A stretch of 64,000 nucleotides of DNA from Sorghum bicolor (Eukaryota; Streptophyta; Magnoliopsida; Poales; Poaceae): NCBI RefSeq assembly GCF_000003195.3, contig NC_012871.2, forward strand, positions 13,867,039 through 13,931,038. Reading direction: 5' to 3'. Positions 61,293 to 64,000 of the stretch are shown in pieces. The notes below the pieces were generated by a model that worked only from the letters and a program-made list of their open reading frames with translations, ran no database searches and was not told the DNA's origin. The translations under genes and the position numbers were made by a program. Position 1 is the stretch's first letter. The number at the start of each line of letters is the position of its first letter.

Positions 61293-62262
61293 AAAGTATA
61301 ACTTAAGAGTACAAGTCACTACCCCCATCCCAGAAGTAATGCAATTCTAGGTGGGTTGACTTTCATATTTACAGTCAAAGTACAGCTTGGAGTACCAAGT
61401 CACTACCGTCCCAGAAAGAATGCAATTCTAGGTGCATTCTTGGTTAGTGTCTAAAGTTTGACCAAATATATAGGTAAATATATTAATGTTTATGACATCA
61501 AATAAGTATATTATGAAAATATATCTCATGACAAATCTAATGATACTTACTTGATGTCATAAATATAGTTAACAGAGGGAGTACTTCCAATCAAGAGGCC
61601 AATTGTTTTGGCCACCACATAAGAAACTTTCAACTTGGGTATAGACTGAAAAAAATGCCATTGACTAGTTCGTTCTCTTAATTTCATTTCGCAAAATTGG
61701 TTCTTCAGTTTGCTTCTTTGTTGCACTGAGTACATGTTATGGCATAATGACTTGTTTTATTAAGTCATGGTTGGAACAAAATGTGGTTTCGTGGACTGCC
61801 AGCTTGAGAAATATTATTTGGCTGGAAAAATTAAGAGTAAATTCCATGATCAATCTGATGGTGCTAATATATTATTTTTCAATCCTTCAGGTAAAGTATC
61901 ACCCCTTTACAAAGGAAGAGCAGCTGGAAGCCCTAGAGATGGAAAAGCAAGCCATAGAGGAGAGGAAGCGGCTGAAGGAGGCTGGAGTAATTGGTAGCAC
62001 AATGGATGCTGTTGGCGGTGCCGCATCACTAGTTGGTTCCGGTGTTGGATTTGTGGGCACTGGCATTGGTGCTGGCATTGGCCTCGTTGGTTCAGGAATT
62101 GGTGCTGGCGCTGGCCTTGTTGGCTCTGGTATTGGTGCTGTCGGCAGTGGCCTTGGTAAAGCCGGGAAGTTCATGGGCAGGACTGTGACAGGGCCTTTCA
62201 GCATGTCCCGCAAGAACGGCAGCAGCTCCACTGCTCCCCAGCCTGATCAACCTTCGGCATAG
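34718..62262 (+). CDS. NTMC2T4: SMP-C2 membrane-anchored lipid-binding protein (NTMC2 type 4 / CLB-like)
   Basis: Exons: 34718-34822, 35010-35111, 37288-37338, 43705-43825, 44324-44442, 44524-44622, 45284-45364, 45450-45532, 45981-46206, 60068-60235 and 61891-62262, joining to 508 aa. Residues 3-22 are a membrane anchor. An SMP lipid-transfer domain spans about 60-250 (exons 2-8). One C2 domain spans 262-385 (exons 9-10), with GKSDPYVKLYV and the acidic loop YDEDKLQQDKR. A charged coil (about 392-412) and a Gly-rich VGSG/IGAG repeat tail follow. This order and length match Arabidopsis At3g61050 (CLB/NTMC2T4), a Ca2+-dependent lipid-binding protein. A role at membrane contact sites is inferred from the family. 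Intron 6 uses a GC donor. Introns 3 (6.4 kb) and 9 (13.9 kb) are filled by LTR elements. No exon is broken. Confidence 0.92.
36588..36846. mobile_element. Stowaway MITE in intron 2
   Basis: Ends CTCCCTCCATCCCAAATTAT and TTTGGAGTGGAGGGAT, flanked by TA. Its interior closely matches the copy at 33654-33917. It lies within intron 2 (35112-37287) of the SMP-C2 gene. Confidence 0.85.
37520..37552. repeat. TTA trinucleotide microsatellite
   Basis: About nine TTA/ATT units in intron 3. Confidence 0.8.
37858..38249 (+). repeat. 5' LTR of the intron 3 gypsy element
   Basis: 392 bp with a TATA-like TTTATAAGG at about 38050. It is followed by one base and then the Met-tRNA primer-binding site. Confidence 0.93.
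38267..43090 (+). pseudogene. Gag-pol of the intron 3 gypsy element, three lesions
   Basis: One polyprotein frame in origin, now in four pieces. Gag starts at 38267 and has a capsid-type region. An in-frame TAG at 39224-39226 interrupts it; the same frame continues to about 41010. It contains a zinc knuckle CYNCDEPYIRGHKC (39560-39601), protease LLDSGSTHNF (about 39805) and reverse transcriptase with FFDDILIYS (about 40775). An extra G in the run 41010-41015 shifts the frame. RNase H and the integrase HHCC and first catalytic Asp follow. A second shift, probably a small deletion, lies at about 42171-42182 inside the integrase core. The last frame holds the integrase end and a chromodomain, and its stop (43088-43090) falls inside the 3' LTR. 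It cannot make a full polyprotein as it stands. Confidence 0.9.
43048..43423 (+). repeat. 3' LTR of the intron 3 gypsy element
   Basis: 376 bp, the same as the 5' LTR except for a 16-bp gap near its end and one C/G difference at the CCACCSTATGAT position. Confidence 0.93.
44623..45283 (+). other. GC-AG intron 6 of the SMP-C2 gene
   Basis: Exon 6 ends ...CTTGCTGAT and the intron begins GCAAGT (44623). The acceptor CTCCAG ends at 45283. No nearby GT donor keeps the frame, and the joined peptide ALLADPEPKIDYTL aligns gap-free with the family. GCAAGT is the usual strong form of a GC donor. Confidence 0.8.
47500..47597 (-). repeat. 3' LTR of the copia element
   Basis: 98 bp, identical by eye to 51981-52078. 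Unusually short for a copia LTR. Confidence 0.93.
47689..51882 (-). CDS. Copia polyprotein: protease, integrase, RT, RNase H; no Gag
   Basis: 1397 codons, uninterrupted. Residues 1-270 are Ala/Pro/Gly-rich low complexity with no capsid-like region and no CX2CX4HX4C knuckle. Protease DWIADSGATF is at 271-280. The integrase zinc finger region is at 413-450, with catalytic residues D475, D537 and E573 (D-E spacing 35). A variable Pro-rich linker (700-860) follows. Reverse transcriptase lies at about 905-1150 with YVDD at 1082-1085. RNase H has D1248, E1289 and D1325 and ends in a KGLPSSTF motif. The order integrase before RT marks Ty1/copia. All enzyme residues I can check are present, so only particle formation appears missing. 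The start at 51882 lies only 98 bp inside the LTR, leaving no room for an upstream gag. Confidence 0.92.
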   Translation of the reverse strand: MAAPPPPPAGAGAPPLGAAPRGAGAPPLRAASLGAGPLGASAPALSAAAGAPPLGAGAALPPPHSALATALTAARAAAADGHVRMHVGVTSSGSGDAAVAAMPAAVAAGLGMPWADAAGLGLPRADAAAAVTTLAADRAAAAADMTSSLLAPPPSEPSEGWGGRGSHRRHRGGGGWSLSAPLWPPPPSALPVPVGWDPAAWASFRHPWSTMWGDGRSAPLLSDTTALRARAMAAVPRGAASPSTPASSFLSTAKPSPAAPPAAGLRPVSPDWIADSGATFHITPDASLLSSISPPHPSCPSSIMVANGTCIPVSSVGTANSHGSFHIPDVLVAPGMVHNLLSIRRFTTDNSCSVEFDPSGLTVRELASRRPLLRCDSTRPLYTLRFPVSAAPPLPSYSPPSASAFTTTSSTTWHRRLGHPGSTALSQLSRSSAVPCPRTPDEHLCHACQLGRHVRLPFPTSSSHAAHIFDLIHCDLWTSPVLSMSGYKYYLVVVDDFSHYSWTFPLRAKSDTFTTLRHFFAWVSTQFGLTIKAVQCDNGREFDNTTARSFFLSCGVQLRMSCPYTSPQNGKAERMIRTTNDVMRTLLLQASLPAHFWAESLHTATYLLNRLPSTASPAPTPHHALFGTPPRYDHLRVFGCACYPNTAATSPHKLAPRSTLCIFLGYSPEHKGYRCLDLSSRRVLISRHVVFDESAFPFSTTPTSTPPADPAEASFFPTDPVVPPPFPLYPAGLAPARSPGGPSSQDPPVPGTTEAAPELPPPLPVVALPPVVPEVVAPIAGPRAPSSPPRRFGLVYQRRREPAPPLQPVSLAPSPPSPVRAPPSTPPPPAEHPSMLPPAPRRSRAEPPVYHPPLLHRDPRHTHPMVTRQASRPRALTAATCETGISPVPSSVREALSDPHWRRAMEEEYAALLANQTWDLVPRPSASNVVTGKWIWTHKRRADGSLERYKARWVLRGFSQRPGIDYDETFSPVVKPATVRTVLSVALERSWPVHQLDVKNAFLHGTLTETVYCSQPAGFVDSSRPDLVCRLNKSLYGLKQAPRAWYSRFSTFLQTLGFTEAKSDTSLFIYHHGGETAYLLLYVDDIVLTACSESLLQRIITTLQKEFAMKDLGLLHHFLGVTVEPRPSGLFLHQRQFTCDILERAGMTDCKSCSTPVDTQGKLSEAEGPMLGPEDSTAYRSLAGALQYLTFTRPDITYAVQQLCLYMHAPRELHLAAMKRLLRYLRGTLGYGLLLSRSSSAELVVYTDADWAGCPDTRRSTSGYAVFLGGNLVSWSSKRQPVVSRSSAEAEYRAVANGVAEAAWLRQLLAELHRPLARSSLVYCDNVSAVYLSTNPVQHQRTKHVEIDLHFVRDHVAIGDVRVLHVPTTSQFADIFTKGLPSSTFAEFRSSLNVTGG
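51981..52078 (-). repeat. 5' LTR of the copia element
   Basis: 98 bp, abutting the primer-binding site at 51971-51980. Confidence 0.93.
52394..53384 (+). mobile_element. LTR remnant with primer-binding site in intron 9
   Basis: At about 52869 the sequence CGGTATCAGAGCCAGAAG follows a stretch ending in TTAAAATTAGCA. This looks like the end of a plus-strand LTR and a Met-tRNA primer-binding site. Downstream of it nothing coding is recognisable. The LTR start is uncertain, possibly TGTTAGCC near 52769. Confidence 0.45.
53385..53523. mobile_element. Short MITE flanked by TAA
   Basis: 139 bp with ends GGCCTTGTTTGGATGTTGTC and ACTACATCCAAACAAGCCC, TAA on both sides, and an inverted-repeat interior built from AATCCAC motifs. 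Confidence 0.75.
53527..54022. other. Intron 9 sequence, no gene seen
   Basis: CT-rich plus-strand stretch. The minus-strand frame at 53659-53856 has no recognisable domain. Confidence 0.4.
54028..54403 (+). repeat. 5' LTR of the intron 9 gypsy element
   Basis: 376 bp with a GCTATATATTCC promoter-like site at about 54221. Confidence 0.92.
54535..58851 (+). pseudogene. Gag-pol of the intron 9 gypsy element, multiply damaged
   Basis: Gag (54535-55317) is open, then the frame shifts in about 55290-55317. In the knuckle region a Tyr (codon 55400-55402) stands where the zinc-binding His is expected. Protease LLDSGSTHNF is intact. In reverse transcriptase, motif A has Gly (codon 56321-56323) instead of the catalytic Asp, and about three residues are missing just upstream. 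A one-base loss at about 56419 shifts the frame. In RNase H the CDAS motif is deleted at about 56943. A TAG at 57166-57168 interrupts the frame, which then stays open to 58851. That part carries the integrase zinc finger, D-D-E core and a chromodomain, and runs 115 nt into the 3' LTR. The element cannot be autonomous. Confidence 0.9.
58737..59112 (+). repeat. 3' LTR of the intron 9 gypsy element
   Basis: 376 bp; three substitutions against the 5' LTR by eye. The end of the pol frame overlaps its first 115 nt. Confidence 0.92.
59118..60067 (+). other. Remainder of intron 9, no element seen
   Basis: AT-rich intronic sequence leading to the acceptor TTTCACAG before exon 10. No repeat or gene recognised. 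Confidence 0.4.
60236..61225 (+). other. Intron 10, 5' part
   Basis: Intronic sequence with a C-rich patch (60560-60690). The frames here have no known domain. Confidence 0.35.
61226..61289. repeat. TA dinucleotide microsatellite
   Basis: About 32 uninterrupted TA units in intron 10. Likely polymorphic. Confidence 0.95.
61319..61581. mobile_element. Stowaway-like element with duplicated left end
   Basis: ACTACC...ATCCCAGAAGTAATGCAATTC and a second AGAAAGAATGCAATTCTAGG lie in tandem about 85 bp apart (in pieces). A right end, AACAGAGGGAGTACTT, follows. The interior AAGTTTGACCAAATATATAGG is Stowaway-like. Only one end is duplicated. Confidence 0.6.
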
Positions 62263-62630
62263 TCTGATGTACAGTGAAAGACAATTGTCATATTTGTGAC
62301 AGGGTTACCATTCTACTGTGTAAACGTGCTATACCTAGGATATACGTAGTACTTCGTTTCTGTTTCAGTCAATGCCTGGTTATATGAAATATATGCTGAT
62401 TTATTTTTGTCGTTGTATTGAAACGAGGAACTTTCATACTAGTAAAGATTGCTGTAAATTACATCAGTTTTCCTGACCTATGTAACTGCATGCTTCCTAT
62501 ATTTCAGCCGCCTGATTATTTAGCGACGCTTAAACGACAATGTGGGCGTCTTCCTCCCCACGCGGGCCTTCTCTCTGGCGTGATAGTGAACATGGTGGTG
62601 GTGGGTTTTCAGGGATCCCTAGATGCCTTA
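62263..62630 (+). other. 3' UTR and downstream flank of the SMP-C2 gene
   Basis: Follows the stop at 62260-62262. No other gene. The polyadenylation site cannot be fixed from sequence. Confidence 0.4.
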
Positions 62631-62746
62631 GGGCCCGTTTGTTTGCAGCCTAGAATTGTTCTGGGTCTAGAACCATTCGATAAATTGTATTAGGCTGGAA
62701 TTGTTCCGGGCCGTTCCAGGCCGGGAACGCTTAACCGAACGGGCCC
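62631..62746. mobile_element. Short MITE, GGGCCCGTTTG type
   Basis: 116 bp with ends GGGCCCGTTTGTTTG and TTAACCGAACGGGCCC, flanked by TTA (62628-62630 and 62747-62749). Non-coding. Confidence 0.8.
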
Positions 62747-62749
62747 TTA

Positions 62750-63020
62750 GAAAGGGAGGGGCCTGGGGATGACTGATTGAATAGGCGGTGATGGAGAGTG
62801 AGGCAGTGGGGGAGTCACTGAGGGGTAGGGTAGGACAACCAGATGGCAAGTGTCGGTGAGGAGTCAACCGTGAGTTTGTGGGATTGGGATTAGGGGAGGG
62901 CAGAGTCAACTTGGTGGTGGTGGACCGGTGGTTGGTGGATGGCGTAGCCGCAGTAGGGTTGCTAGCTGGGTCAACCATGGTCAGCGAGCTGCTTGCCGAG
63001 GCGGCGGTGGAGGTCTGCAG

Positions 63021-63065
<45 letters not shown>

Positions 63066-63595
63066 GAAGATGAATATTGCACGATCCAATTTGGAATGTC
63101 TGTTTCTCATCCAATGGCTGTGGCTGTGGTCATCGCCTGAAAGAAACAAAAAAGTTAGGCACCTAACAAATAACAATTCCCATATAGGTGTGCAGTCTGT
63201 GTTGAAGTAAAAGGAAAATCCACGATGCTCTAGTCTAGTATCAATCTATTGTTCATTGTACTAATTATGTTACTAATGTCCTTTGATTTATTTACCCTTG
63301 TTTATATTGTCAGTAGCATGAGAGCCTTTTTTTTATATATAACATGTAATCCTCAAAATGAGACAGTAGGCGGATCTAAAAACATATCCTAGGAGGGATT
63401 CCTCTTCCTTATTTTTTATATTTAGTCTCTCCTAAGCTATAGTGACTATAAATTTGTAGATAAGGTTTAGTGTAGAATTTTGGGGAAACACTTCACACCC
63501 TTTGGGTTGGGCGACTTATACACATGTGCACATGCACACAGTGTGTAGACAATATGTGAAGGGGACGGTCTCCACGTCAGCAATGGGCATGTTGA
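62750..63595. other. Intergenic, no gene seen
   Basis: Contains a GA microsatellite. The minus-strand frame at 62667-63176 is Ser/Pro/Thr-rich and crosses both the microsatellite and the MITE, so it is not supported. Confidence 0.45.
63022..63062. repeat. GA dinucleotide microsatellite
   Basis: About 20 AG units following GCAGCA. Confidence 0.95.
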
Positions 63596-63790
63596 CTCCC
63601 TGACAGTGTACTCTGATGCTAACTGGGCCGGCTGTCCATACTCTTGACGCTCCACTCAGGCTACTGTGTTTTCCTCGGTGTAAACCTCATGTCCTAGTTG
63701 TCAAAGTGATAGACCACTATGTCACGGTCGAGTGCTAAGGCCGAATACAGGGTTGTGGCATCAACTTGGCCTATATATATCCTTTCACTT
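63596..63790 (+). pseudogene. Relic of a copia RNase H domain
   Basis: Translating in shifting frames gives VYSDANWAGCP, then YCVFLGVNLMS, then MSRSSAKAEYRVVAS, in the order found in copia RNase H. The open copia element at 47689 has YTDADWAGCP and SRSSAEAEYRAVA at the same places. Stop codons and at least one frameshift separate the pieces. The rest of the element is not recognisable in the window. Confidence 0.75.
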
Positions 63791-64000
63791 AGGAGGGGCT
63801 CCATATATCCGGCGATGGTAGTGGGGACTCGAGCCGACTGACTGGGTGCTAGATTCATCCATATGCTTGGAAGTTCTAGAAGTCGAATACAAACATTGCC
63901 TAAGAACCTATGATATTTGAAGGTCATCCTTGTATTTAAGCTTCTTTGTGAAGCTAATATGTGTGAATTTTAATACCACAGAGCATATAGCAGTTGCCTC

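Noticed and set aside
62667..63176. 169-codon Ser/Pro-rich minus-strand frame
   Set aside because: It reads through a GA microsatellite and a MITE end and shows no domain.

Overview
This window is plant nuclear DNA, most probably from a panicoid grass; a sorghum-like Andropogoneae is an inference that cannot be proved from sequence alone. It has intron-rich genes with GC-rich first exons, Tourist and Stowaway MITEs, a tRNA-derived SINE, solo LTRs nested inside one another, and chromodomain Ty3/gypsy and Ty1/copia elements. There are no bacterial, phage, CRISPR or operon features.

Three host genes are supported exon by exon. (1) Positions 911-2492, minus strand: a two-exon alpha/beta-hydrolase of the plant lipase-like family, 483 aa. 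(2) Positions 6798-10070, minus strand: a nine-exon spermidine synthase, 334 aa, which makes spermidine from putrescine and decarboxylated SAM. (3) Positions 34718-62262, plus strand: an eleven-exon membrane-anchored SMP-C2 lipid-binding protein of the NTMC2 type 4 / CLB family, 508 aa. In all three models the splice phases join into one reading frame. The genes are unrelated and independently transcribed.

The space between genes is mostly transposon. Positions 3000-6230 hold MITEs and a 733-bp element with tandem-repeat termini and an 8-bp target duplication. Positions 10544-14271 hold more MITEs and a 510-bp hAT-like element, which has a second, inverted copy at 31066-31653. Between 13143 and 30779 one small MITE has been split by about 17 kb of nested insertions. 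These include a solo LTR (14946-16305), a solo LTR inside another solo LTR (20083-22267 within 18682-22869), and a third relative in the opposite orientation (24419-26803). The last three share arrays of a CCGG-centred palindromic motif. A SINE with a perfect 14-bp duplication lies at 32877-33165.

The third gene has a 1.5-kb coding sequence spread over 27.5 kb because its introns hold LTR retrotransposons. Intron 3 has a 5.6-kb chromodomain gypsy element in sense orientation. Intron 9 (13.9 kb) has a second, catalytically damaged gypsy element in sense orientation, and a non-autonomous LTR element into which a copia element inserted in antisense orientation. The copia element has identical 98-bp LTRs and an open 1397-codon pol frame, but no recognisable Gag.

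The points most worth following are the gag-less young copia element, a tandem duplication that copies a splice acceptor of spermidine synthase, a GC-AG intron in the CLB-like gene, and the palindrome arrays in the solo LTRs. I found no wholly new gene system.
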